NCBI GenBank assembly: GCA_023245765.1
Contig: JAHFJP010000001.1
Location: forward strand, 1 to 64,000
Origin: Candidatus Peribacteria bacterium
GTDB lineage: Bacteria > Patescibacteriota > Gracilibacteria > Peribacterales > Peribacteraceae
Direction: 5' to 3'
DNA: 64,000 nt
The notes under the pieces were generated by a model. That model did not search any database. It was not told the DNA's origin and saw only the letters and a list, made by a program, of their open reading frames with translations. The position numbers and the translations under genes are program-made. Below, in pieces: positions 8,392 to 18,392 of this stretch (the stretch's first letter is position 1; each line of letters starts with the position of its first letter).

Positions 8392-9252
8392 ATGTCTCGG
8401 GAAGAACGTGTTGGGCAGAGGTTTGTTCTCGTTTCGATGATGATCGAGGGTATTTATCCGGCGTTAGTCCATGTGGGTTCATTGGCGTTCCCACCTATCT
8501 GGTTTGCGGCGATGTGCACGATGCTATCCGCTATCGTTCATTGCGCATTGGTAATCTACCGCGGTCGTTGGAATTTTACGTGGAAGTTATTCTGGCCGTG
8601 GGTTGGCATGACACTCTTCGTTCCTGTCATTCCTGCCATTTTCATTTTCTTAGGTACGCGATTGAGCACAGGAATCAATACGACGCTGCTCCTTCAGACT
8701 GAGTTACTCGCAGCCATCATCGTCTTCAGTTTCATTATTCGGGAGAAGTTGCCACTGCGGCAGTACGTTGGGGCAGCATTCGTTCTCATTGGAACGTTGC
8801 TGGTGCTCTTCCAGGGAACCTTGGAACTTCGCACCGGCGATCTCCTGATTCTTTTGGGAGTTTCTTTCTATCCCTGGGGGAACATTTGCGCGAAAAAGTT
8901 GCTCAAAACACTCGATCCGTTCCAGACGATGTTCCTGAGGGCATCACTCGGTGGAATTCTGCTGCTCCTGGTTAGCTGTATCGTTGAAGGATCTCCGTTC
9001 GTTCCATTGTCTATGCAGGGACCGTTCTGGATTATTCCGACGTACGCCTTGGTGGTCCTCGTCGGTTCAAAACTTCTTTGGTACGCAGGATTGCGGTATT
9101 TGCCGATTCTCAAAGCGACGTCGATGATTGTGGCGTTTCCGATCGTTGGATTCTTCGTTGCTGCTGTTTTCCTTCACGAGATTCCCACGATGTTTCAGAT
9201 CGCAGGATTTGTCAGCACCGTGTGCGGGCTCTTCCTGCTGACCCGGGTATAG
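8392..9252 (+). CDS. DMT/EamA-family transporter
   Basis: Hydrophobic 10-TM profile; ATSMIVAFPIVGFFVAAVFLHEIPTMFQIAGFVSTVCGLFLL. Confidence 0.8.
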   Translation: MSREERVGQRFVLVSMMIEGIYPALVHVGSLAFPPIWFAAMCTMLSAIVHCALVIYRGRWNFTWKLFWPWVGMTLFVPVIPAIFIFLGTRLSTGINTTLLLQTELLAAIIVFSFIIREKLPLRQYVGAAFVLIGTLLVLFQGTLELRTGDLLILLGVSFYPWGNICAKKLLKTLDPFQTMFLRASLGGILLLLVSCIVEGSPFVPLSMQGPFWIIPTYALVVLVGSKLLWYAGLRYLPILKATSMIVAFPIVGFFVAAVFLHEIPTMFQIAGFVSTVCGLFLLTRV

Positions 9253-9261
9253 TATCGGTGT

Positions 9262-9720
9262 ATGGAAGACGTCTACCGTCGCGCTGCCTCGATCCTCGTT
9301 CTCCGACCTGTTGAGAGGGGTTATCACATCCTTCTGCTCCACAAGCCGCGCAAGCGCGACGCCTGGCAGCTGCCACAGGGGGGAGTCGAAGACGGCGAGA
9401 GCGTCACGGAAGCGGCGTTGCGGGAACTCAACGAAGAAGCCTCACTCACCGGTTGCCGGGTGCTCGGAGTCAGTGAGCGGGTCTATCAGTACGACTTCCC
9501 CGCGTCGTTCCGCCGGTTTCGTCCCGATAACGTGAAAGGCCAGCGCATCGAGTATGTGTTCGCGCTCGCGCCGCATGATGCGACCGTCACAGTGGACGGC
9601 AAAGAAGTGGATAATCATGCGTGGATTGAACTCTCGCAGTTGCCGCAGTATGTGAAAAGGAGTGAGTATGTGGAGATTGTGACGGGTCTCTATGATGAAG
9701 CTCTCCAGCAACTCGCATGA
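9262..9720 (+). CDS. NUDIX hydrolase (RppH-like)
   Basis: Nudix box GGVEDGESVTEAALRELNEEASL, preceded by AWQLPQ. Confidence 0.9.
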   Translation: MEDVYRRAASILVLRPVERGYHILLLHKPRKRDAWQLPQGGVEDGESVTEAALRELNEEASLTGCRVLGVSERVYQYDFPASFRRFRPDNVKGQRIEYVFALAPHDATVTVDGKEVDNHAWIELSQLPQYVKRSEYVEIVTGLYDEALQQLA

Positions 9721-10835
9721 GATTACTGTCTCTCTCCCTCGAGCAATACCGCAATTACGGCGCTCTGACCGTCGATTTTCCAGAGAATGATCTTCATTTG
9801 TTCGTGGGGCCCAATGGCAGCGGCAAGACCAATATTCTGGAGTCGATCGCGCTACTCTCGCTCACCAAATCGTTCCTCGGTCTCGAAGAAGAAGATCTGC
9901 GGCAGTGGGGGAAAGAACACTACCGGGTCCGAGCCCGGATGAAGACGGACGGCGGAGCCACCGAGGAATTGGAGATCGTCAGCCAGGTTCTCCCTCGGAA
10001 ACAGAAAGTTTGCTTCCATAATGGCGTGAAGATTTCGCTGTCGCAGATGGTGGGTCGTCTCCCCGTCGTCACCTTCCTGCCACAGGAGCTTGCACTCTTC
10101 GCCGGTCCTCCATCGGAGCGCCGGCGGTTTTTTGATCAGATTCTTTCGCAGGTGTCGCCGGGCTATTTTTCGTCGCTGATGGATTATCAGAAGGTTCTCA
10201 AGCAGCGCAATGCGCTGCTCAAGAGCATCGCCGAGCGCACTGCCGATGCGTCATTCCTCGCGCCGTGGGATGAAGAGATTGCTCTACTCGGGAGCGCGCT
10301 CACGCTCCTGCGCCTGGAGCTCGTCGAGACGTTCAATCTGGCCCTGCGCGAGGAAACGCAGGCGCTTGGAGAGTCGTGGAACGACGTCGTCGTGTCGTAC
10401 CGGCGAACCGGAGACTCGCGGGTACAGGAAGAGCTGCGGCAGGAGATACTGGAGCAGTTGAAGAAGTCCGTCGAGCGTGACGTGATTCTGCGCTCGACGA
10501 CGGTCGGTCCGCATCGTGACGATTGGGAGATTCATGCGGACGGCCGTTCGCTCATTTCGTTTGCATCGCGCGGGCAGCAGCGCGTCGCCGTCCTTGCGCT
10601 CCTGCTCCTGCAGGCGTCGTACCTGGAAGTGCGCCGGGGCGAGAAGCCGGTGATTCTCCTCGATGATATTTTCTCCGAACTCGACTCTGAACATCGCGAA
10701 AAACTCCTCGGTGCGTTCTCTGCGCATCAGGTGATCCTCACGGCGACAGATATTCCCGGCAGCGCGGAGTTTCCCGGAAGCGTGTTCCAGGTGGAGCAGG
10801 GGAGGGTTGCCCCCTATACTGCGCTCCATGCATGA
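9717..10835 (+). CDS. recF: DNA replication and repair protein RecF
   Basis: Walker A GPNGSGKTNILESIALLSLTKSF; SFASRGQQRVAVLALLL; ILLDDIFSELD. Confidence 0.93.
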   Translation: MRLLSLSLEQYRNYGALTVDFPENDLHLFVGPNGSGKTNILESIALLSLTKSFLGLEEEDLRQWGKEHYRVRARMKTDGGATEELEIVSQVLPRKQKVCFHNGVKISLSQMVGRLPVVTFLPQELALFAGPPSERRRFFDQILSQVSPGYFSSLMDYQKVLKQRNALLKSIAERTADASFLAPWDEEIALLGSALTLLRLELVETFNLALREETQALGESWNDVVVSYRRTGDSRVQEELRQEILEQLKKSVERDVILRSTTVGPHRDDWEIHADGRSLISFASRGQQRVAVLALLLLQASYLEVRRGEKPVILLDDIFSELDSEHREKLLGAFSAHQVILTATDIPGSAEFPGSVFQVEQGRVAPYTALHA

Positions 10836-11409
10836 CCGCTACCTCCACGAAGGCGAGACTCTGCTCTGCGACCGCCGGTCATCCGCAGCCGTTTTGATCA
10901 TTGCGTTGCTGCGTGGCGTCGTGGAGACGCTGATCGTGGGTTCCATCCTGAGTGTGCTTGCTGCGCTGAGTTTGATCCTCGCCTTCGAGACCACGTTGGC
11001 GGTCTGGATGTACGCCGCGATATTCCTCATCTGTCTGGCTGTGATCGTGTTCCAGCGCGTGCACATCTGGCGGGAGGCGACGTTTCGCGTGACGACGGAG
11101 CGCATTCTGCTCGCCAATCCCACGGCCTTCTTCCACGCACCGCTCGTCACGGTGAAATGGCCGCAGTATCAGGAGTGTGAGGTGGACCACCGCGGGGTGC
11201 TCGACGTCTTCTTTTTCGCCCGCCCGCTCAAGATCCGCTACGGCACGGCCGATGCCCGGTACGAAGCGAAGTTCCCGTCACTGCGGTACGCCGAAGACCT
11301 CAAGCACTATCTCGACAAAGTCGACGCGGCTGTGCGGCGTAATGATCTTCAGTCACTCAAGCCTTTCGTGGCGAAGCCCAGGGGGAAGCGGGATGCAGAA
11401 AATGTCTAA
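10828..11409 (+). CDS. Membrane protein with PH-like domain (hypothetical)
   Basis: Two TM segments then FRVTTERILLANP...; start trimmed to ATG 10828. Confidence 0.6.
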   Translation: MHDRYLHEGETLLCDRRSSAAVLIIALLRGVVETLIVGSILSVLAALSLILAFETTLAVWMYAAIFLICLAVIVFQRVHIWREATFRVTTERILLANPTAFFHAPLVTVKWPQYQECEVDHRGVLDVFFFARPLKIRYGTADARYEAKFPSLRYAEDLKHYLDKVDAAVRRNDLQSLKPFVAKPRGKRDAENV

Positions 11410-11479
11410 TGATAAATCACTAAGAAATTTGTGAACTTCGTAACTTTCAAAATTTCTTAATGATTAAACATTAATCATT
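11401..11479. repeat. Inverted pair of 7-nt-period degenerate repeat arms
   Basis: Left AATGTCT|AATGATA|AATCACT|AAGAAAT; right ATTTCTT|AATGATT|AAACATT|AATCATT; arms are complementary. Confidence 0.8.
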
Positions 11480-11949
11480 TCTTTCGATAAGGCTCCATAC
11501 ACCGCGAGAGCCAGTGCATCAGCGGCATCATCCGGCGTAGGAACAGCCGTCAGATTCAGCATCCGCATCAGCATATCCTGCATCTGGCGCTTGTCGGCCC
11601 TTCCATCGCCGGTGATCGCCGATTTGAGCTGCAGCGGGGTGGGCTCGAGAACTTCTATACCGTGCTCCGCCAGCGTCAGTAGAATCACACCGCGCGCTTC
11701 GGCAACACCCATGGCCGTCTGGACATTGGTTTCGAAGAAGAGCCGTTCCACGACCGCGCAATCGGGTTGGACATCATCAAGGAGCGCGGACAGGTCATCG
11801 TGAATCTCCCGCAGACGCTCCGGTGTCGGAACGCCCGCCTTCGTTTCAATCGTCAGCCATTCAACGGGAATGATCCGGTGGACCGAGTCGGCCTGCACAA
11901 TGCCGATGCCGATCGTCGCCAGGCCAGGATCGATTCCGAGGATGCGCAT
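11464..11949 (-). CDS. ruvC: Holliday junction resolvase RuvC
   Basis: MRILGIDPGLATIGIGIV, VVERLFFETNVQTAMGVAEARGVILL, DDAADALALAVYG. Confidence 0.95.
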   Translation of the reverse strand: MRILGIDPGLATIGIGIVQADSVHRIIPVEWLTIETKAGVPTPERLREIHDDLSALLDDVQPDCAVVERLFFETNVQTAMGVAEARGVILLTLAEHGIEVLEPTPLQLKSAITGDGRADKRQMQDMLMRMLNLTAVPTPDDAADALALAVYGALSKEMINV

Positions 11950-11968
11950 GTGGCGGCATGATAGCAGA

Positions 11969-11997
11969 TTGCAAAAACGGTCTTTTTCTGCTATGAT
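11969..11997 (+). promoter_or_regulatory. Sigma70-like promoter for the 12020 gene
   Basis: TTGCAA-N17-TATGAT. Confidence 0.6.
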
Positions 11998-12019
11998 ATG
12001 AGGAAAACATCATATCCAC

Positions 12020-13474
12020 ATGTTGCATAAACACCGCCACTTTCTGGCCGCTCCGCTCTTCGCGCTTTCGCTCCTTGTGACAGTCGCAGGGGTCAGCGTG
12101 ACGAGTCGGGCGCAGGTGACTTCGGAAACCGGAACCGTCGCACTGGGCGACATCACCGCCGTGCATGCAGACAAGACATTCACCCTCCCGCGCGGCGTGC
12201 GTGGTCTCCTGCGGGAAGATGGCGTGCTGCACGATGACGGCGACGTTCTCTCGCTGCGGCAGGGAACACTTCTCGTTGCATCCGAGGCAATGACAGAGGT
12301 GCAAATCGACGATGTGTTCCTCTCGGCATTCCATGGGGGATTTTTGGTGACGCGCAACGGCACGACATTCTCCGTCCATGCACTGACGAGCCCCGTTCTG
12401 ATCGCTCGCGGTTCCTTTCGCTTGATCATCCCCGCGGGCATGCAGGGGTCGTGGGCAGCGGCCGGGAAACTGCCGTCACAGTTTGATCTTGCTGCTACTC
12501 TGGCCGATCGGCAGCGGTTACAGATGATCCCGGAGGGTTCTCTGCGCGATGAGCTCAATGCGCTTGCCGCTCTGCCTCCATCCCCGTCCCTCCAGCCTGG
12601 TGACACGTCTTCCGTGCCTGAGCTCTCGACGGAAGCTCTTTCGATTCTCTTGGCTGACACCGCAGAGCGTCCCAGTGCGTCACAGGAACTGCTGCAGTAC
12701 CTCCGGGATGATGACCTGTGGCTCCTGCTATCGTTTCATCATAACTATCAGGCTGCGGCCTGGGAAACCTCCGGCTCGCTCGGCATCTCTGCCGATGCCC
12801 GTGTTCTGCGCTGGCTCCAGTTGCCTTCTTCCGATGTTGGTGGAGATGCCGTCACCGCTCTTGCCATGGACCGGTGGACGGAGCAGACGGAAAAATATGT
12901 GAATAGTCTCATAGAGCCCCAGTCGTTCCTTGAGCCGCTCCTGCAGTCACTGCGCGGACACAGAGCCTTCGCAGAGCAGAGGGGCTTCCCCGAACGTCTG
13001 GAGCGCATGGCGCATGCACTGCACACCGTCATCGAGCCGTTCAAAGACCGTCTCTCCAACGATGCAAAAAGCCTCTATGCCGGGTGGCAGGAGCTCGATG
13101 CCATCGCCCCGTACACCGAGCCCGCGCCGCTACCTGCGCCCGTCATTGAGCCCGCTCGCCCCGCGAAGCTCGCCGAAGGCGAGCGAAGTGGGGAGATCAT
13201 CCCCGAGCCGTTCGATGCAACTGCGGTCGAAGCGCGCGCAAAACAGATGCTCCTCGATGCCGGAGCGCTCTTCACGACGCAGACCGTTTTGCATGCCGAG
13301 AGTGCCGACAAGGTGACGGTACAGCATCTTCTGTTCGCCTCTGCCGATGGTGAGCACCAGTATGAATGTGTTCTCGATCTGACTGCCCGGCAGCTCAAGA
13401 GCATTCACCGTGACGGCCAGCTGATGCCGTATCCGCTCAGCGTGGAGGGGTTTGGGGCATGGGCAGGACGTTGA
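12020..13474 (+). CDS. Secreted/anchored hypothetical protein with FecR-like segment
   Basis: N-terminal signal-like hydrophobic segment; TFTLPRGVRGLLREDGVL...GTLLVASEAMTEVQIDDVFLSAFHGGFLV resembles FecR-type beta repeats. Confidence 0.6.
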   Translation: MLHKHRHFLAAPLFALSLLVTVAGVSVTSRAQVTSETGTVALGDITAVHADKTFTLPRGVRGLLREDGVLHDDGDVLSLRQGTLLVASEAMTEVQIDDVFLSAFHGGFLVTRNGTTFSVHALTSPVLIARGSFRLIIPAGMQGSWAAAGKLPSQFDLAATLADRQRLQMIPEGSLRDELNALAALPPSPSLQPGDTSSVPELSTEALSILLADTAERPSASQELLQYLRDDDLWLLLSFHHNYQAAAWETSGSLGISADARVLRWLQLPSSDVGGDAVTALAMDRWTEQTEKYVNSLIEPQSFLEPLLQSLRGHRAFAEQRGFPERLERMAHALHTVIEPFKDRLSNDAKSLYAGWQELDAIAPYTEPAPLPAPVIEPARPAKLAEGERSGEIIPEPFDATAVEARAKQMLLDAGALFTTQTVLHAESADKVTVQHLLFASADGEHQYECVLDLTARQLKSIHRDGQLMPYPLSVEGFGAWAGR

Positions 13475-13477
13475 CCC

Positions 13478-13744
13478 CTATGCAACAGTAGTTTTCTTCA
13501 CGGGTTTTTTTGACGCGGCAATTTTCGTGATTTTGTATTTCATTGTGCTGCCGTCATTCCAATCAAGGTCTTGCCTGATTGCGACCTTCAGACCATTACC
13601 GGCAAACACCTCCCGGAGAACTTCGATAGCCGAGCGCGTTATCAAATCAACGCATGTCACATTGCCCTTTTTCAGTTCATCAATTGCGTCGGAAACGGTG
13701 CGGAATTCCATGGGGGCATTTTCATGAGGTAGTGGCTGCGCCAC
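13478..13744 (-). CDS. Hypothetical protein, 88 aa or shorter
   Basis: ORF MEFRTVSDAIDELKKGNVTCVDLITRSAIEVLREVFAGN...; basic tail. Confidence 0.5.
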   Translation of the reverse strand: MAQPLPHENAPMEFRTVSDAIDELKKGNVTCVDLITRSAIEVLREVFAGNGLKVAIRQDLDWNDGSTMKYKITKIAASKKPVKKTTVA

Positions 13745-13766
13745 GTGGCGCCGAAGGCGCTTTACG

Positions 13767-13842
13767 TGGTGGGCGATGATGGATTTGAACCATCGACCTC
13801 GACATTATCAGTGTCGCGCTCTAACCCCTGAGCTAATCGCCC
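13767..13842 (-). tRNA. tRNA-Ile (anticodon GAT)
   Basis: Reverse complement gggcgattagctcagg...cgaca-ctgataa-tgtcg...ggttcaaatcc...atcgcccacca. Confidence 0.95.
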
Positions 13843-13904
13843 GAAAACAACGTCAAACGCCGAGAAAGGGTACGGAGGAACCAAGGGATGGTCAAGAAGC
13901 CCCC

Positions 13905-15893
13905 TCACGCCGCTGATTCCACGCGGTTCTTCCGGAACACCTTCTTGACAGCATTTTTCACACCCTTGAATGAGTCGAGGATCTTCTGGACCGGTCCTCG
14001 TATGGAGGCTTTATCCTGGCGTCGTAGCAGTTCGTCGCCGGTTTCGTGCGCCGCTGTTCCCATCATCAGATACCCCTGTTCGCCGTGTTTTCCCTTGGAG
14101 TTCCCGGTCAAGTTTGCCGATCCCCCGAGAGTGATTTGCTTTGGCCATCCCATGTCGGAGACGATGCACTTGGAGTGGAGCGTGTGTTTGGCTTTATAGA
14201 CGCGAATCATCGGTGACAACTTCTTGAAGATTGCATCGTCCATGTTGTTCTCTCCTTTCAAATTTTTCCAATGTTCGTGCTTTCTTTTTCCATCAAGAAA
14301 ATGTTCGTACTCTTTCAAAAATGCCTTCGTTTGTCTGTAGGTGAATCCAAATTCATTCTCCAATGTTGCGCGGTTTTTCTCCTTCATTTTTTCGTTGAAC
14401 TCATCGATTTTCCGGAAACTGTCTTCTTCCATTTCCGCGAATTCCGCCCCTTCGGGAGTACCATGCAGTATGTAAATACGTAGCCCGCTTTTCGCCTTGT
14501 CGATCAACAGATTCGTCAGCTCTTCGTCGTGGATAAAGGCATGTTCGATATGCAGGGTATGCTTTGCGCCGCGGATAATCTCCTTCATGGCATACGTGAT
14601 CTGCTTTTTTTCCGGTTCCTCGCCGCTGTCATTGCTGTTACTGAGCACCTGGAAGACATCGCTGGACGTGCGTTTGGGAAGGAGAACAGGATCGGTGGAT
14701 TTGCGCGGTGCTGCGAGCAGATCGTCGGTTTCGGCATCGTCACCCTGCAGAAGCACTTCGTGGGAATAATCGTGATACATGTCCGGACCACCCGACCATC
14801 GCTCCCGAGGATCCTTTTTTTGCGGATCGCAATTCCCCGAATATCGAATGCCGATGTTTCTGCCCCCCAAAAACTTTCGCACGGTTTTCTTGCCACTTGC
14901 ATCAGTGCTGGTGAACCGGATGATCTTGGAGTGATCCATGTTTTCAATGCCGCGCTGCACGATCTTGAGAGACGACCCCAATGTGGTCTGCAATGTCTGT
15001 AATGGGTCGTTCATGGACAACAGATATTTGTCATCGAATGCCTTTCTCAAACGGGCATCAAACGCCTGTATTTCTTCGGGCGGCAGCTGCTCAATGACTT
15101 TTGAATTTCCCCGTACCATACCCAGCAGCCGGTGCCATCGCCGCCAATTGACGGAACCGAGAAAGGCGAGTGCTGCACTGAACATCGTTTTGCACTTCTC
15201 CCACCAGCGCATCTTTTTTTTGCTTCCAAACAGCAGACAACCGGCCAGATCCACCGTCACGTGCACCTGTACGCCTCTCGTGTGCGCCTCCACCAGCTGC
15301 TCAGCCAGATAGTTACCGGTTGCATCGTCATTCCATTCGAAAATATGGATGTCGATGCTGTCCCCGCTCTTTGCCTTTCGTATCCGTTCATCGAGCACGC
15401 GAAAATACTCGTCGCCACTGAAGTGCGGAGTGACAATGCTCGACGTACTGGCATTGGCACCCGTCCGTGCCACGATGCGTTCGATCGTGTTAAGCCGGAT
15501 CAATCCGTACAACGGGGGGTTCTTCTGCTTCAGGACCGGCCAGAGATCCTCCCGAGCGACCTTCAGGACAGCGGATACCGGAACGTCGCTCCATACTCCG
15601 TTCTCATCCATCCAACTGACACGTTGTTGCGTGAGGAGAGAATCGAGAATTTCCTGTTTTTTCATCGGAGGAGCACCGATCATACCGGTCTCCATCTTTG
15701 TGCTGTCGGCGGCGTTTCGAATTTGTCCCCGTCGTTGGACGTTCCTGTTCATACGGGAATCAACAGGTGCACGGTGAAAGAGCTGATCGATGCGAGAACG
15801 ATTCTGCCGAACATGCGTGTTGATCGTGCGTACGGCAATCTGCTTTTCGGCAGATTGTAAGCCCTCCATATCTTCTGTTTGTATTTCAGCCAT
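13905..15893 (-). CDS. Phospholipase D-like domain protein
   Basis: Two HxK-type motifs: MDHSKIIRF...GGRNIG and LHSKCIVSDMGWPKQITLGGSANLTGNS. TATAAT 8 nt before the start codon. Confidence 0.8.
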   Translation of the reverse strand: MAEIQTEDMEGLQSAEKQIAVRTINTHVRQNRSRIDQLFHRAPVDSRMNRNVQRRGQIRNAADSTKMETGMIGAPPMKKQEILDSLLTQQRVSWMDENGVWSDVPVSAVLKVAREDLWPVLKQKNPPLYGLIRLNTIERIVARTGANASTSSIVTPHFSGDEYFRVLDERIRKAKSGDSIDIHIFEWNDDATGNYLAEQLVEAHTRGVQVHVTVDLAGCLLFGSKKKMRWWEKCKTMFSAALAFLGSVNWRRWHRLLGMVRGNSKVIEQLPPEEIQAFDARLRKAFDDKYLLSMNDPLQTLQTTLGSSLKIVQRGIENMDHSKIIRFTSTDASGKKTVRKFLGGRNIGIRYSGNCDPQKKDPRERWSGGPDMYHDYSHEVLLQGDDAETDDLLAAPRKSTDPVLLPKRTSSDVFQVLSNSNDSGEEPEKKQITYAMKEIIRGAKHTLHIEHAFIHDEELTNLLIDKAKSGLRIYILHGTPEGAEFAEMEEDSFRKIDEFNEKMKEKNRATLENEFGFTYRQTKAFLKEYEHFLDGKRKHEHWKNLKGENNMDDAIFKKLSPMIRVYKAKHTLHSKCIVSDMGWPKQITLGGSANLTGNSKGKHGEQGYLMMGTAAHETGDELLRRQDKASIRGPVQKILDSFKGVKNAVKKVFRKNRVESAA

Positions 15894-15968
15894 TTCCCCC
15901 CATTATACCAGATTTTTGCATTCTTGGGCAGATCGGCTTTGAGGCACTACGGCAGTGACGTTGCACAA

Positions 15969-15997
15969 AAAAACGGAGAGCAATGCTCTCCGTTTTT
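15969..15997. terminator. Bidirectional rho-independent terminator
   Basis: AAAAACGGAGAGC-AAT-GCTCTCCGTTTTT, 13-bp arms with flanking A/T tracts. Confidence 0.9.
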
Positions 15998-16017
15998 GAA
16001 TCGTCTCTGAAAGCCTC

Positions 16018-16620
16018 TCAGTGCGAGGACGTCGATGCGCTTGCGGAGGACGCACTCGATGTCGACGACGTCGATGCCGCGGAACTCGAGGATGTTGCCG
16101 AACTCATCGACGCGCTCTTGGCGGAGGCGGACGCGCTTGCAGCGGCAGCCGATGCAGATGCAGCGGCAGCCGACTTGCTGCTCTGCATCCACATGTACAT
16201 GTTCTGGCGGTCGCGCTCCTTGTCCTTGATTTCCCGTATGCGGTAATGCTTCATCTTCTCCATCATATTCGTCTCGACCTTCATCATTTTGTTCTCCATT
16301 TTTTCCATTTTGTTCTCCATTTTTGCTTCGAGCTTCTCGCCTTTCATTGCGCTTTTGATGCGATCCAGGGCGGCTTTGAATCCTCCCGAAGCGCAGCGGC
16401 TGCGTGCCGGACCGCGCAGATCCTCACAGCTCGTGCCTCCCATCTTGGGAAGCGAAAACGTCCACTTTGAGCTCGTGGAAGATGAGGACATCATGGAACT
16501 GGAGGACGAGGACATCACGGAAGAACTGGAGGAGGTCGACGATGAGCTGTCGGCCAGTGCGGTGCCAGCCAGGCTGAATGCCAGCGACCCGGCGACCAGG
16601 ACATTGACGAATTTCTTCAT
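16018..16620 (-). CDS. Secreted low-complexity Ser/Ala-rich protein
   Basis: MKKFVNVLVAGSLAFSLAGTALADSSSSTSSSSS... signal peptide, Ser tracts, MEKMENKM repeats, Ala/Ser tail. Confidence 0.75.
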   Translation of the reverse strand: MKKFVNVLVAGSLAFSLAGTALADSSSSTSSSSSVMSSSSSSMMSSSSTSSKWTFSLPKMGGTSCEDLRGPARSRCASGGFKAALDRIKSAMKGEKLEAKMENKMEKMENKMMKVETNMMEKMKHYRIREIKDKERDRQNMYMWMQSSKSAAAASASAAAASASASAKSASMSSATSSSSAASTSSTSSASSASASTSSH

Positions 16621-16692
16621 AAAAATTTGCTAAAGAAATAAAGGACGCGGGCATGCTACAAAGTCTTGGGTGGAAGAGGAATTGCCAAAAGT

Positions 16693-16782
16693 CAGCTTTT
16701 TAGCTTGTTAGCTAATTAGCTTTTTAGCTTTCTCCCCAAAAGTGTATGAAAAGCTAACCAGCTAAAAAGCTAAACAGCTAAT
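16693..16782. repeat. Inverted pair of 8-nt-period arms (TAGCTNNN)n / (AGCTAANN)n
   Basis: agcttttTAGCTTGTTAGCTAATTAGCTTTTTAGCT ... AGCTAACCAGCTAAAAAGCTAAACAGCTAA. Confidence 0.85.
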
Positions 16783-16793
16783 ACGCTCGCGAA

Positions 16794-17720
<927 letters not shown>

Positions 17721-17742
17721 GTGTACGCTACTATTCTACCAT

Positions 17743-18273
17743 ATGCGCGCGCGCTTTTCGAGGTCACGGGGCCTCCCCGTTCTCGACGAGGAAACAGGGG
17801 AGACCATCGGCACGATCAGCGGGATGGTCCTCAACCCCGACACCGGAGTCGTGGAAGGATTCTTTGTGCGTGCCGCGGGCTTCTTCCATCGCGAGAATCT
17901 CTTTCTCCACAGTCTCGATATTCTCCACTGGGGGCTGCGGCTTACTGTGCGGCACCAGGATGTTCTCTCGCCGATGGAGGACCTCGTGCGACTGCAGTCG
18001 CTCATCGCATCACAGCGCCCCATCCTTGGTCAGCGCATGGTCACCGAGAGCGGCAGAGTGCTTGGCCGCTGCAGTGACGTCCAGTTCTCCACCCGGGATT
18101 TCCGGCTTGAGTGGCTCTTTCCACGACGATTCTTCCGGTTGGGAATCCCCGTTCCCGCGTCGCAAATTCTCGAGGTGCGGCGGGAGGCGATTGTGTCGCG
18201 AGACACCGTTCTTCCGTCCAAAGAAAAACAAGAGAATGTTTCTCTTCTCCCGCAGATGCCGGAGGCCGTTTAA
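17743..18273 (+). CDS. PRC-barrel domain protein
   Basis: GLPVLDEETGETIGTISGMVLNPDTGVVEGFFV; GQRMVTESGRVLGRCSDVQFS. Confidence 0.7.
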   Translation: MRARFSRSRGLPVLDEETGETIGTISGMVLNPDTGVVEGFFVRAAGFFHRENLFLHSLDILHWGLRLTVRHQDVLSPMEDLVRLQSLIASQRPILGQRMVTESGRVLGRCSDVQFSTRDFRLEWLFPRRFFRLGIPVPASQILEVRREAIVSRDTVLPSKEKQENVSLLPQMPEAV

Positions 18274-18392
18274 AAAAGATTTCCTTATCTCCCTCTCCCT
18301 TCGCAAAGGGAGAGGGCGGGGTGAGGGTTTTTGAGCTCTACAAAAACCCCCGCGATGAGCAGGGGTTTTGAACTCTACAGAATCCGTCGCGA

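Noticed and set aside
13478-13744. Nucleoid/DNA-binding protein call for the 88-aa ORF
   Set aside because: A basic Lys/Ala tail is suggestive, but no fold signature supports it.
16693-16782. CRISPR array
   Set aside because: Units are 8 nt and degenerate without spacers, and there are no cas genes; the same applies to the other short-period arrays.
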